Shown here: piece by piece, positions 7,454-16,662 of the stretch
Numbering within the stretch: the stretch's first letter is position 1
How the letters are laid out: every line of letters begins with the position of its first letter
Assembly: GCA_024226455.1 (NCBI GenBank)
Contig: JAAELR010000169.1
Span: 1 to 52,513 of the forward strand
Direction of reading: 5' to 3'
Length of the DNA: 52,513 nt
Origin: Paracoccaceae bacterium
GTDB taxonomy: Bacteria; Pseudomonadota; Alphaproteobacteria; Rhodobacterales; Rhodobacteraceae
Program-made: the position numbers and the translations under genes
Notes under the pieces: generated by a model
Database searches by the model: none
The model's input: the letters and a program-made list of their open reading frames with translations, nothing else
Told to the model about the DNA's origin: nothing

Positions 7454-8665
7454 ATGGGCCGGTTTCGTTTGATATGGTCGCTGGCGGCGCTGATGTTCGC
7501 GGGGCAGGTGGCGGCGCAGGGGCTGACGGCGCTGGCGCGGGTCGACGCGGGCGGCTCGCAGGTGGTGGATGCCGGACGCGGGGCGCGGCTGGAGCTGGGG
7601 CTGAGCCAGCCGGTGCCGTTTCGGGTGTTCACGCTGGCGGAACCCTACCGGCTGGTGCTGGATTTCTCGGAAGTTGACTGGACCGGGCTGGACGGGGCGG
7701 CGTTCGACCGTTCGGACCGCGTGGCGGGCGTGGCGATGGGGGGGTACCGGCCCGGCTGGTCGCGTATGGTGCTGCAACTGGAGGCGCCGTTGGCGGTGGC
7801 CGCGGCAGAGATGCGGACCGGCGGCGCGGCGCGGCTGGTGGTGACGCTTGAGCCGGTCTCGCCAGAGGATTTCGCCGCCCGGGCGGGTGCGCCGGAGGGC
7901 ACGGCGTTTGCGCTGCCAGAGCCGGTGCCGCTGGTGGCCCCGCGACCCAGGCAGGCCGGCGACCGGCCGGTGATGGTGGTGTTGGATCCGGGCCATGGCG
8001 GGCTGGATCCGGGGGCGGAACGCGAGGGCGGGGTCGAGGCCGAACTGATGCTGATCTTCGCCCGCGAACTGCGCGAGGGGCTGCTGCGCGCCGGGTTCGA
8101 GGTGATGCTGACCCGCGACGACGACATTTTCGTGCCGCTGGAGATGCGCCAGTCGCTGGCCCGGGCCATGGGGGCGGATGTGTTTCTGAGCCTGCATGCC
8201 GACGCGCTGGCGCAGGGGCGTGCCAGTGGTGCCACGATCTATACGCTGAGCGAGGAGGCCTCGGATATCGCCTCGGAAATGCTGGCCGAGCGGCATGACC
8301 GGGCCGATCTGCTGGCCGGGGTCGACCTGACTCACCACGACGATGAGGTGGCCGCGGTGCTGATGCAGCTGGCCCGAGCCGAGACGGCGCCGCGCAGCGA
8401 CCGGTTGGCGGATGCGCTGGTGGCGGGACTGGGCGAGCATATCGGAAACCTGCACAAAAGGCCGCGGCTGGAGGCGTCGTTCTCGGTGCTGAAAGCGGCG
8501 GATATTCCGGCGGTGCTGATCGAGCTGGGGTTCATGTCATCGGCGCGGGATCTGGCCAACCTCAAGAGCCCGGAATGGCGGGCGCGGGCGGCGGCGGGGA
8601 TCCGCGAAGCGCTGCTGGTCTGGGCCGCCGAGGACGCCGCAGAGGCGGTGTTGCTGCGGCAATAG
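7454..8665 (+). CDS. amiC: N-acetylmuramoyl-L-alanine amidase (AmiC type)
   Basis: 403 residues. The ATG at 7454 follows AAAAGGGG and opens a signal peptide (RFRLIWSLAALMFAGQVAAQ). Residues ~25-150 fit an AMIN domain, which localises the enzyme to septal peptidoglycan. The C-terminal Amidase_3 domain has the zinc ligands: VVLDPGHGGLDPGA (His), a downstream Glu (GGVEAELML), LSLHADA (His) and the catalytic Glu in AVLIELGFMS. It cleaves the amide bond between MurNAc and the stem peptide during daughter-cell separation. The penicillin-binding protein gene lies about 870 bases on, on the same strand but separated by an oppositely oriented methyltransferase gene. Confidence 0.93.
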   Translation: MGRFRLIWSLAALMFAGQVAAQGLTALARVDAGGSQVVDAGRGARLELGLSQPVPFRVFTLAEPYRLVLDFSEVDWTGLDGAAFDRSDRVAGVAMGGYRPGWSRMVLQLEAPLAVAAAEMRTGGAARLVVTLEPVSPEDFAARAGAPEGTAFALPEPVPLVAPRPRQAGDRPVMVVLDPGHGGLDPGAEREGGVEAELMLIFARELREGLLRAGFEVMLTRDDDIFVPLEMRQSLARAMGADVFLSLHADALAQGRASGATIYTLSEEASDIASEMLAERHDRADLLAGVDLTHHDDEVAAVLMQLARAETAPRSDRLADALVAGLGEHIGNLHKRPRLEASFSVLKAADIPAVLIELGFMSSARDLANLKSPEWRARAAAGIREALLVWAAEDAAEAVLLRQ

Positions 8666-8672
8666 GCAACAG

Positions 8673-8713
8673 TGTCCCCATGGGGACATACGACTAATGT
8701 TTTGACAACATTA
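8673..8713. terminator. Two adjacent inverted repeats between convergent genes
   Basis: TGTCCCCATGGGGACA at 8673-8688 is a perfect 16-bp palindrome. TAATGTT-TTGAC-AACATTA at 8695-8713 is a 7-bp stem with a 5-base loop. They sit in the gap between the amidase gene and the convergent methyltransferase gene, where a bidirectional terminator would be expected. The second has A/T-rich flanks, but neither has a long T-tract; the first could equally be a protein-binding site. Confidence 0.35.
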
Positions 8714-8771
8714 TAGATAGCGCTAACAGCCTGGCGACGGAATCGCCCAAGGTCCGGAAGATCAGGGCAGA

Positions 8772-9380
8772 TCAGGACGGGCGTGCCGATTGACGGGCCA
8801 GCCAGATGGTATGGCGACAGCAATCGGGGTCTTCGACCACGAAATCGATCAGCCTGAACCCGGCGGCGCCAAGCAATGCGCGGTAGTCGGCGGGATCGAG
8901 GCTGGCGTGATAGACCTTTTCGCCCTCGACCTCGCCAATGGGTTCGCCCGCGGCGGGGCCGGCGGTGAACATCAGCGCCGCACCGGGGGCGGCATGGGCG
9001 GCGAAGACCGCGAACATGGCGTGCTGGTCGGCGGGACTGAGATGGAAAAAACTGTTCCAGGCGAGGATCGCGTCGAACTGCCGGCCCAGGTCGAGCCCGC
9101 GCATATCGGCATGCACCGCCTCGGCGTGCGGGATGTTCTGGCGAAAAAGCGCCAGCATGGCGGCGGCGCCGTCGACCCCGGTGACCCGCGCGCGCCGGTC
9201 CACCAGATAGCGGGCGATCGGGTTGCCGGTGCCGCAACCCAGATCCAGCACCCGGCGCGGCGGCGGCGTGTGGTGCAGCATCCGGTCGAGCCATTTGCGC
9301 TCGAACAGGGTCTTGTCGCGGCGGCGGGCGAAACCTTCGGCGACGCGTTCGTAGGTGGGCAGGATGTTTTCGGGGGTCAT
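8772..9380 (-). CDS. Class I SAM-dependent methyltransferase
   Basis: 202 residues with a Rossmann-like methyltransferase core: motif I VLDLGCGTGNPIARYL (about residues 44-59), an acidic residue after the second strand (VTGVDGAAAMLALF), motif II HADMRGL and motif III-like FDAILAWNSFFHLSPADQ. The length is that of small-molecule methyltransferases of the Methyltransf_25/UbiE-like group. The substrate cannot be read from the sequence. It is divergent from the penicillin-binding protein gene with 150 bases between the starts and convergent with the amidase gene. Confidence 0.82.
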   Translation of the reverse strand: MTPENILPTYERVAEGFARRRDKTLFERKWLDRMLHHTPPPRRVLDLGCGTGNPIARYLVDRRARVTGVDGAAAMLALFRQNIPHAEAVHADMRGLDLGRQFDAILAWNSFFHLSPADQHAMFAVFAAHAAPGAALMFTAGPAAGEPIGEVEGEKVYHASLDPADYRALLGAAGFRLIDFVVEDPDCCRHTIWLARQSARPS

Positions 9381-9531
9381 GGCATCTGTGTTAGGCGGCA
9401 GACGGGGGCGGGCTCAAGCCTCACCTGTTCGAAATCCGGAGCATGGCTGAAAAACGCCGATGCGGGGGGGCGAGAGGTTTTGACCCTCGCCGCGCGGGCG
9501 CCTATAACGAAGCACAAGCAAAGGGCAGCCC

Positions 9532-12078
9532 ATGTTTCGTTTCGTCCTGTCGTTTCTAGGCGGCATCTTCAGCTATCTCACGAATGGCGCCATCATGGCC
9601 GCTTTCGTGATCGGGGCGGTGTTCTGGATGTACGGGCGCGATCTGCCCAATACCCAGCAGTTGGCCCGTTATGCGCCACCGACGATCAGCCGGATCTATT
9701 CCGGTGAGGGGCGGATGATGGACGAGTTCGCCCGCGAGCGGCGGCTGTTCGCGCCCCCCGAAGAGATACCGGACCTGGTAAAACAGGCCTTCATCAGTGC
9801 CGAGGACAAGAATTTCTATTCCCACAAGGGCTATGACCCGCGGGGCATGGTGGCCGCGGCATTGCAGGCGGCGCGGGGCGGGCGGCTGCGCGGTGCGTCG
9901 ACCATCACCCAGCAGGTGATGAAGAACTTTCTTTTGTCGTCCGACCGGACTGCTGAACGCAAGATCAAAGAGATCATCCTTGCCGCGCGGGTGGAAGAGG
10001 CGTTGGACAAGGACGCGATTCTGGCGCTGTATCTCAACCAGATCGACCTGGGCGCGCGCAGCTTTGGAGTGGCGGCGGCGGCGCAGAGCTATTTCAACAA
10101 GACCCTGGCAGAGCTGCGCCCCGAAGAGGCGGCGTTTCTGGCTATCCATCCCAAGGCGCCCTACAGCTATCACCCGGTCAAGAACCACGACGAGGCGGTG
10201 CAGCGGCGCAACTTCGTGCTGCGCGAGATGCATGAGAACGGTTACCTCTCGGTGGCGCAATACGAGACGGCGCGCGACGCGCCGCTGCTGTCGGTGCAGA
10301 ACGGCGACTATGAAAGCTTCAGGGCCAGCCTGCCGCCGCGCGATTACTTCACCGACGAGATCCGCCGGCAACTGAGCCGGCGCGACGAATTCGGCGAGGA
10401 GGAGTTCTTTAACGGCGGGCTGTCGATCCGGGCCACGATGGACCCCGAGCTTCAGGCCGAGGCGGCCAGGGCGCTGCGCGCGGGGCTGGAGAAATTCGAC
10501 CGAAACCTGGGCGTCTGGCGCGGCACCGGCGAGACGCTGGAGCCAGAGCTGCTGGAAGATGAGGAAAGCTGGCGCGCGGCGCTGGCCGCAGTCGAGATCA
10601 GCCGCGATATCGAGGGCTGGTACCCGGCGGTGGTGCTGCAGGTCGGCAATAACGATGCGCGGATCGGTATCGAGGGGGTCGAAGAGGACGAGGACGGTCA
10701 CTGGATCCCTGCCAAGGACGTGACCTGGGCGCGCAAGCTGCTGGAGGACGACACGCTGGCGCGCAAGGCGCGGGTGGCGGGCGACCTGCTGGAACTGGGC
10801 GACGTGGTGCATGTGCGGCGCATGACCAAGGACGCCGACGGCTCTTTCATCCGCTGGACTCTGCGGCAGATCCCCGAAGTGCAGGGCGGGTTCATGGCGA
10901 TGGATGTGCATACGGGCCGGGTGCTGGCGATGCAGGGCGGGTTCAGCTATCAGCATTCGGTGTTCAACCGGGCGACGCAGGCGACGCGGCAGCCGGGCTC
11001 TTCGTTCAAGCCCTTCGTCTATGCGGCGGCACTGGACAGCGGCTTCAGCCCGGCGACCATCGTGATCGACGCGCCGATCCAGATCGACACCGGCGCCGGC
11101 ATCTGGCGGCCGACCAATGCCAGCCACCAGTTCTATGGGCCCACGCCCCTGCGCACCGGCATCGAGCGGTCGCGCAACCTGATGACGGTGCGGCTGGCGC
11201 AAGAGATCGGCATGGAGACGGTCGCGGGTTATGCCGAGCGCTTTGGCGTCTACGAGAAGCTGCAGCCGTTTCTGGCCAACGCGCTGGGCTCGCAGGAGAC
11301 GACGCTGTTCAAGATGATCTCGGCCTATGCGATGTTCGCCAATGGCGGAGAGCGGGTCGAGCCGACGCTGGTTGACCGGGTGCAGAACCGCTGGGGCGAG
11401 ACCGTCTATCGCCATGACCAGCGCGACTGTTCCGATTGCCGGTACGCCTCGTTGGAGCCGGGTCGGGCGCCACGCATTCTGTCGAACCGTGAGCGGGTGA
11501 TGGATGCGATCACCGCCTACCAGCTGACCTCGATGATGCAGGGCGTGGTGCAGCGCGGCACCGCCGCTGGCAAGGTGCGGCTGGGCGTGCCGGTGGCGGG
11601 CAAGACGGGCACCACGAACGACGCCAAGGACGTGTGGTTCCTGGGTTTCACCAGCAATATCGTGGCGGGTTGTTATATCGGTTTCGACCGGCCGAAATCG
11701 CTGGGCCGGGGGGCCAGTGGCGGCGGCATGTGCGGGCCGGTCTTCACCCGGTTCATGCAGGTGGCGACCGAGAAATACGGCGGCGGCAAGTTCGCGGTGC
11801 CGCCGGGCGGGCATTTCATCAAGATCGACCGCTATTCCGGCGCCCGGCTGCCGAACGGCGCCAGCGGCGCGAGCGTGGTGGCAGAGTATTTCCGCGACGG
11901 TGAAGAGCCGCTATTCGGCATCATGTTCGACGGCGGCTGGGCCATGGGGTCGAACCTGCCGCTCTTTGCGCCTGAAGCGGCCGGCGGCGCGCATCAAGTA
12001 ACCACGTCTGAGGGCAACGTGGTGGTCATTCCGAAAAAGGCGGATTTCGGGAGCATCAGTTCGGGTGGGCTGTACTAG
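9532..12078 (+). CDS. mrcA: Penicillin-binding protein 1A (bifunctional transglycosylase/transpeptidase)
   Basis: 848 residues, normal for PBP1A. One N-terminal transmembrane helix (about residues 15-35) is followed by the GT51 transglycosylase domain with FISAEDKNFYSHKGYD and GASTITQQVMKNFLL. An inserted OB-like region (about 330-450) precedes the transpeptidase domain, whose motifs are S490-S-F-K493 (QPGSSFKPF), S547-R-N549 and K691-T-G (AGKTGTTND). It polymerises and crosslinks peptidoglycan at the inner membrane. The ATG at 9532 follows AAGGGCAGCCC. No defect is seen. Confidence 0.97.
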   Translation: MFRFVLSFLGGIFSYLTNGAIMAAFVIGAVFWMYGRDLPNTQQLARYAPPTISRIYSGEGRMMDEFARERRLFAPPEEIPDLVKQAFISAEDKNFYSHKGYDPRGMVAAALQAARGGRLRGASTITQQVMKNFLLSSDRTAERKIKEIILAARVEEALDKDAILALYLNQIDLGARSFGVAAAAQSYFNKTLAELRPEEAAFLAIHPKAPYSYHPVKNHDEAVQRRNFVLREMHENGYLSVAQYETARDAPLLSVQNGDYESFRASLPPRDYFTDEIRRQLSRRDEFGEEEFFNGGLSIRATMDPELQAEAARALRAGLEKFDRNLGVWRGTGETLEPELLEDEESWRAALAAVEISRDIEGWYPAVVLQVGNNDARIGIEGVEEDEDGHWIPAKDVTWARKLLEDDTLARKARVAGDLLELGDVVHVRRMTKDADGSFIRWTLRQIPEVQGGFMAMDVHTGRVLAMQGGFSYQHSVFNRATQATRQPGSSFKPFVYAAALDSGFSPATIVIDAPIQIDTGAGIWRPTNASHQFYGPTPLRTGIERSRNLMTVRLAQEIGMETVAGYAERFGVYEKLQPFLANALGSQETTLFKMISAYAMFANGGERVEPTLVDRVQNRWGETVYRHDQRDCSDCRYASLEPGRAPRILSNRERVMDAITAYQLTSMMQGVVQRGTAAGKVRLGVPVAGKTGTTNDAKDVWFLGFTSNIVAGCYIGFDRPKSLGRGASGGGMCGPVFTRFMQVATEKYGGGKFAVPPGGHFIKIDRYSGARLPNGASGASVVAEYFRDGEEPLFGIMFDGGWAMGSNLPLFAPEAAGGAHQVTTSEGNVVVIPKKADFGSISSGGLY

Positions 12079-12102
12079 CAGCCAGGCGAGAGAGGCTGGC
12101 TG
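12079..12102 (+). terminator. Hairpin just after the PBP1A stop codon
   Basis: CAGCCAG/CTGGCTG, a 7-bp stem with a 10-base loop, begins one base after the stop codon. It lacks a T-tract, so it may be a transcript 3' end structure or a weak terminator. Confidence 0.35.
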
Positions 12103-12299
12103 AAGAAGCTCTGCGGCCCCGAAATCCGCGTTGGCCGATTTGATCCCTGTCATGTCCGAAACGGCGGTATCGTTGGTGAATGACTGCGGTGTGCCGGGTT
12201 CATGGAAGATCAGCCCCCCGCACCCCGCCCGCGTCCTTGCCGCGCGGTCGCGGCGTTGCTATCACCGTCGCCTGACTTGCCCCACCAAAGGTCTGCCCC

Positions 12300-13421
12300 A
12301 TGCGCGCCGAGACGCAAAACACCGTTGATGCCATCAAGAACTCGCTGGTCCTGCTGGGCCAGCGGATGGACAAAGAGACCGCGCCGCACCGGCTGGAGGA
12401 ATTCAACGCCCGCGTCGAGGATCCGACGCTGTGGGATGACCCCGACAAGGCGCAAAAGCTGATGCGTGACCGGCAGGCGCTGATCGACGCGATGGAGACT
12501 TTTCAGGCCATAGAGCGCGATCTGAATGACAATGTCGAGTTGATCGAACTGGGCGAGATGGAAGACGACGAAGAGGTCGTGGCCGAGGCCGAGGCGGTGC
12601 TGAAGCGGGTGGCGGCGCGGGCCGCCAAAAAGGAAATCGAGGCGCTGCTGAACGGCGAGGCGGACGGCAATGACACGTTTTTGGAGATCAATTCGGGTGC
12701 TGGCGGCACCGAAAGCTGCGACTGGGCGGCGATGCTGGCGCGCATGTATGTGCGCTGGGCGGAAAAGAAGGGCTACAAGGTCGAACTGCAGTCCGAAAGC
12801 GCGGGTGAAGAGGCCGGCATCAAGTCGGCCGCCTACAAGATCAGCGGCCCCAACGCCTATGGCTGGCTGAAAACGGAAAGCGGCGTTCACCGGCTGGTGC
12901 GCATCTCGCCCTATGACAGTGCCGCGCGCCGCCATACCTCGTTTTCATCGGTCTGGGTCTATCCGGTGGTTGACGACAATATCGAGATCGATGTGAACCC
13001 GGCCGATATCAGGGTCGATACCTATCGTTCGTCCGGTGCCGGCGGCCAGCACGTGAACACCACCGACTCGGCGGTGCGGATGACCCATATCCCGACCGGC
13101 ATCGTGGTGACCTCTTCCGAGAAATCGCAGCACCAGAACCGCGACATCGCCATGAAGGCGCTGAAATCGCGGCTGTATCAGATGGAGCTTGACCGCCGCA
13201 ACGCCGCGATCACCGAGGCGCATGAAAACAAGGGTGATGCCGGCTGGGGCAACCAGATACGGTCATACGTGCTGCAGCCCTACCAGATGGTGAAGGACCT
13301 GCGCACATCCTATGAGACCTCCGACACCCAGGGCGTTCTGGACGGCGATCTGGACGGGTTCATGGCCGCGACGCTGGCGCTGGATGTAAGCGGCAAGAGC
13401 CGGGGCGAGGCGACCGCATAG
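12300..13421 (+). CDS. prfB: Peptide chain release factor 2
   Basis: 373 residues, complete. RF2 character is shown by the helical N-terminal domain, the [11 protein letters not shown] segment, the GGQ motif at residues 248-250 ([17 protein letters not shown]) that triggers peptide release, and the C-terminal helix. The stop-codon-reading tripeptide is S203-P204-Y205 ([15 protein letters not shown]) where the best-known RF2s have SPF. The reading frame is continuous, so the programmed +1 frameshift that autoregulates enterobacterial prfB is absent. It terminates translation at UGA and UAA in the cytoplasm. Confidence 0.96.
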   Translation: MRAETQNTVDAIKNSLVLLGQRMDKETAPHRLEEFNARVEDPTLWDDPDKAQKLMRDRQALIDAMETFQAIERDLNDNVELIELGEMEDDEEVVAEAEAVLKRVAARAAKKEIEALLNGEADGNDTFLEINSGAGGTESCDWAAMLARMYVRWAEKKGYKVELQSESAGEEAGIKSAAYKISGPNAYGWLKTESGVHRLVRISPYDSAARRHTSFSSVWVYPVVDDNIEIDVNPADIRVDTYRSSGAGGQHVNTTDSAVRMTHIPTGIVVTSSEKSQHQNRDIAMKALKSRLYQMELDRRNAAITEAHENKGDAGWGNQIRSYVLQPYQMVKDLRTSYETSDTQGVLDGDLDGFMAATLALDVSGKSRGEATA

Positions 13422-13557
13422 GACCAGCGGCCGGACCGGAACCCAGCAAAGCCATACTTGAAACCGGGTGAAGCGGCCTGATCTGGCGGCGCGGGTTTCG
13501 GCATCGACGATGGCGACCCGGTCAGATATCCGGGCGGGTCGGTATTGCTGGTCAACT

Positions 13558-16198
13558 TCAGGACGCCGCCCGCCAGTCTTCGGTTACTGCCCCATCGCTC
13601 AACCGAAACGTGTCAACAAGCTCTGGCAGGGAAGTAAACTCTGTCTTCATCGTCTGGATCGAGGCATTGGTCTCCTCGAACATGGCGGCGTTCTCTTGTG
13701 TCGAGCTTTCGAGTTGATTGGATGCAACCTTGATCTCTTCAATTCTGCAGCTCTGGTCTTTGCTCAGTTTCTCTACCGCATCAATCTGCACTGTCACCTC
13801 TTTGACCGATACGGCTATGCCCTCCAGGACATGAGCGCTTTTTTCGGTCAGTTGGACGCCATTCTCCACTCTTGCCTCGCTGTCGGAGATGATCCCGGAG
13901 ATATCTTTGGCGGCTTGTGCCGACCGAGCCGCCAGAGCGCGGACCTCTGTGGCAACGACAGAGAATCCACGTCCGGTCTCACCGGCACGGGCGGATTCCA
14001 CGCCGGCATTCAGCGCCAGAAGACTCGTTTGAAACGCTATTTCGTCAATCAGATCGACGATCTTGGCGATGGCGCCAGAGCTTTCCTTGATCTGCCGGAT
14101 CGCGGTAACCGCATCTTCCACGATCCGAATTCCGTTTTCCGTTTCCTGTACGACCTGTGACGACCTCTCGCTGGCGGAGACGGTCGATGTCGCGGATTGT
14201 TCTACCGCGTCCGCCATGCTCACCAGGGCTGCATGGGTTTCCCGCAGCGTGGCCGCATTGGTTTCAGTGCGTCCGGCCAGGGTATCCGCGGCGACAGAGA
14301 TCTCGTCAACCGACAGGTTTGCGGTCAGACCGCTGTCGCGGATGCCGTTGACGATCCGGATCAGGCCTTCCATGGACTCGTTGACGTCATCGGCTATCTT
14401 TGCGAAGATCCCGACATTGGCACCATTGATCCGGAACGTTAGGTCGCCGCTGGTCAACGCCGCCATTGCCGCCGAGATATCCCTCAGGCCATCATTGGTG
14501 ATCTCGCCAATGCGATTGATGCCACGGCTCAACTCGAGAAACACACCCTCCTTGCCGTCGATACCCAACCGTTTTGTGAAATCGCCCATCGCACAGGCGT
14601 CGACCACCTCCGCGATCTCCTGGGCAACGGCGACTTCCCTTTGGCGTTGCTCCTCTTCCTTGCGGCGATTGGCCGTCTCGAGTTAGAGTTCGAGTTCGCG
14701 ACGCCGGGCTTGCGCCTCAGCTTTTTGTCTTTCGGCAAGTGCTGCCTTTTCCCGCGCTTCGGTTTCCTCGCCCTGTTTTTTCAGGGCCTCCATCTTGGCG
14801 TTCTGCTCTTTGAAATGGCCGATGCTGGTTGCAATCCCACCGATCTCGTCGCGCCGGTCCGAATAGGGCACCAGAACCTCAAGGTCGCCATCGGTCACGG
14901 TTCGCAGAACGGTCGAGAGGCGGGCAATGGGCCGGGAAATCGACTGCGCCAGCCACAATGCCGCGGCGATTGACACAGCAAGACAGCCCAAGGCCAGATA
15001 TATCATTGTATTGCGTATCTGCCTTAGCGGTGCGTAGGCCAGTTGCGCTGGAATCTCGGCGACAAATGCCCAGGTCGTCCCGTGGAAATTCAGCGGAGCC
15101 GCGGCCTGCAGATAGCGCGTTCCGTCGCGGCTATCCGAGAATTCGCCGGTCACCCCGGCAATTGCTTCGGCGACCGCTGGTCCGGAGATTTCCCGGGTCA
15201 GGACCGAGGCTTCGCCAAATCGGGGGTCTTCGTTGCGCAGCAACCGGTCATCGCCGACAACCATGCATGGGTTCCATGCCCAAGGTCGCCAACAAGCGCC
15301 GCAAGCCGGTCGATCGGCATTTGGAAGGCGATGACCCCCAGCAAGGTGCCGTCGTTTGCCACGACCTTTTTGGCAATAAAGCTGGCCGGAGCCCCCAAAC
15401 TCGGTTCGTAGGGCGCGAAATCCACGAATGCCAGGTTGTTGCCGGCAGCGTTCGTGGCGGCACGAAATGTCTCGCCCAGGCCCGAGTCGGCGAATTCGCC
15501 GGTCATGATGTTGGTGGCGTAGTCGAGTTCTTTGCATACCGTGTAGATGATGTTTCCGTCAGGATCGATCAGGAACACATCGTAGTACCCACGCTCATCC
15601 TTGAGGGAGTTGAAGCTTGGGTGAAACTGGCGGTGAAAGAAGGAATAGCCAGCACCATCCCGGACGTATACCAGTTTGTCCTTTTCGCCTGTGGGGTTTG
15701 GGTTTTCGGTTATGTAGTGGCGCTGCAATGTAGACGCCCGATCCTCTCCAAGTGAGGTCCAGGCTTTGGAGAACTTGTCAAGAGCGTCTTGGGTCAACGG
15801 CAGGGATGCCCAAAGGTTCAGATCCTGATTAATCGATTCCAGGTAGCTGGCGAAACCCGTCCGGGCCGCGTCCCGTCTCTCTGCCAGGTCTGCCACGATC
15901 ATGTTTTCGGTTGAGGCCTTCTGGACCAGGAATACAATGGTCGACAGTACCAGCAGCGACACCAGAACCAGGCCGCCGATCAGCAGAGTTTTTTTATGCA
16001 CTAGCCCGGATTATTCATCAGCGCCGGGGAACTCCCAATGCGCCCTGTTTTCATTGAGGAAACCCAGTTTTCGCCCGGACATTTTTTGTCCGGCGCTGAA
16101 ACGCGCGACCAAACCTAATATCGCCATGATAACATCAACTTAACGCCACTCGGAGAGCCGTTTTGCATTTTCCGGTGAATAATCCGGGCTAGTTTCAT
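13558..16198 (-). pseudogene. Methyl-accepting chemotaxis protein, inactivated by insertion, frameshift and stop codon
   Basis: The parts in order are an N-terminal membrane helix (HKKTLLIGGLVLVSLLVLST), a Cache-like periplasmic sensor, a second helix near LALGCLAVSIAAALWL, HAMP domains and a signalling domain with [20 protein letters not shown] and [20 protein letters not shown]. Three lesions break it. (1) A 184-bp element sits after codon 3; removing it with one CTAG copy gives an in-frame start ATG-AAA-CTA-GTG-CAT at 16198. (2) Near 15260-15263 one G is missing after a TGG codon, shifting the frame from DLGHGTHAW to VVGDDRLLRNEDPRF. (3) TAA at 14683-14685 interrupts RELEL-stop-LETAN, probably from GAA. 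The remaining pieces cannot give a working receptor. No che genes are nearby. Confidence 0.9.
16001..16192. mobile_element. 184-bp MITE-like element with CTAG target duplication
   Basis: Terminal inverted repeats CCCGGATTATTCA (16005-16017) and TGAATAATCCGGG (16176-16188) are perfect over 13 bp. Each is flanked by CTAG (16001-16004 and 16189-16192), read as a 4-bp target duplication. The element has no coding capacity; inside it is a CCGGACA/TGTCCGG hairpin at about 16076-16094. It interrupts the chemoreceptor gene in its third to fourth codon, and its removal restores the frame. It must be moved by a transposase elsewhere in the genome; I cannot name the parent family. Confidence 0.75.
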
Positions 16199-16662
16199 GG
16201 ATCGCTCTCGATTGCCGATGCCCGATTGCGGGAAAATATGCCTGAACGCTGAAACTTGTGTTAATGGGCTGGTGCGGCTGGCACGCGACGTGGCGCATGG
16301 CGGAATGGGTGCGGTTGTCGGCAGAGTGGCCGGGGCTGGGGGGTGCGGCCTTCGGGCCGGGTTGGGCGCAGGTTGCGTCTTGTGAAGTCGGCGGGGGTCT
16401 GAAACCACCCTGCCTGTCTTCGGTTGGTGGGATCTGACAAGTTCGGGCTGTCGAAAAGCGGTCGGTCAGGCCCGCCTGGATCATTGAAAATGCCGATTGA
16501 ACATTCAAATATTTCGATGTATCAAAAAAGTAGTCTGCGCAATTGGTTCGGCGCCAGTTTTGGGGAGAGGGACAAGCGATTGCGAATTCCGGCTCCTTGC
16601 ATTTGGCAAACCCTGAGAACCAATTGGCTGGCCCCCGTGACCGTTGCGATCGGAGCTGCAAA
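16199..16662. other. Non-coding stretch between dead chemoreceptor gene and MBL-fold gene
   Basis: No convincing gene is seen on either strand. The left part is GC-rich spacer upstream of the chemoreceptor start, with GAGAG at a ribosome-site distance from the restored ATG at 16198. The right part (16480-16560) is AT-rich and holds the promoter candidate listed separately. Confidence 0.5.
16484..16512 (+). promoter_or_regulatory. Candidate sigma-70 type promoter for the molybdoenzyme-linked cluster
   Basis: TTGAAA (16484-16489), a 17-base spacer, then AAATAT (16507-16512), in the only AT-rich patch upstream of the MBL-fold gene at 16663. The match to consensus is fair and the spacing right; activity is not shown. 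Confidence 0.35.

Noticed and set aside
9556-11814. 752-residue open frame antisense to PBP1A
   Set aside because: Composition rich in Arg, His and Gln without any domain; a shadow of the high-GC codon pattern of the real gene.
12300-12400. Programmed frameshift in prfB
   Set aside because: No in-frame TGA or CTTTGA-like slippery site; the frame is continuous.
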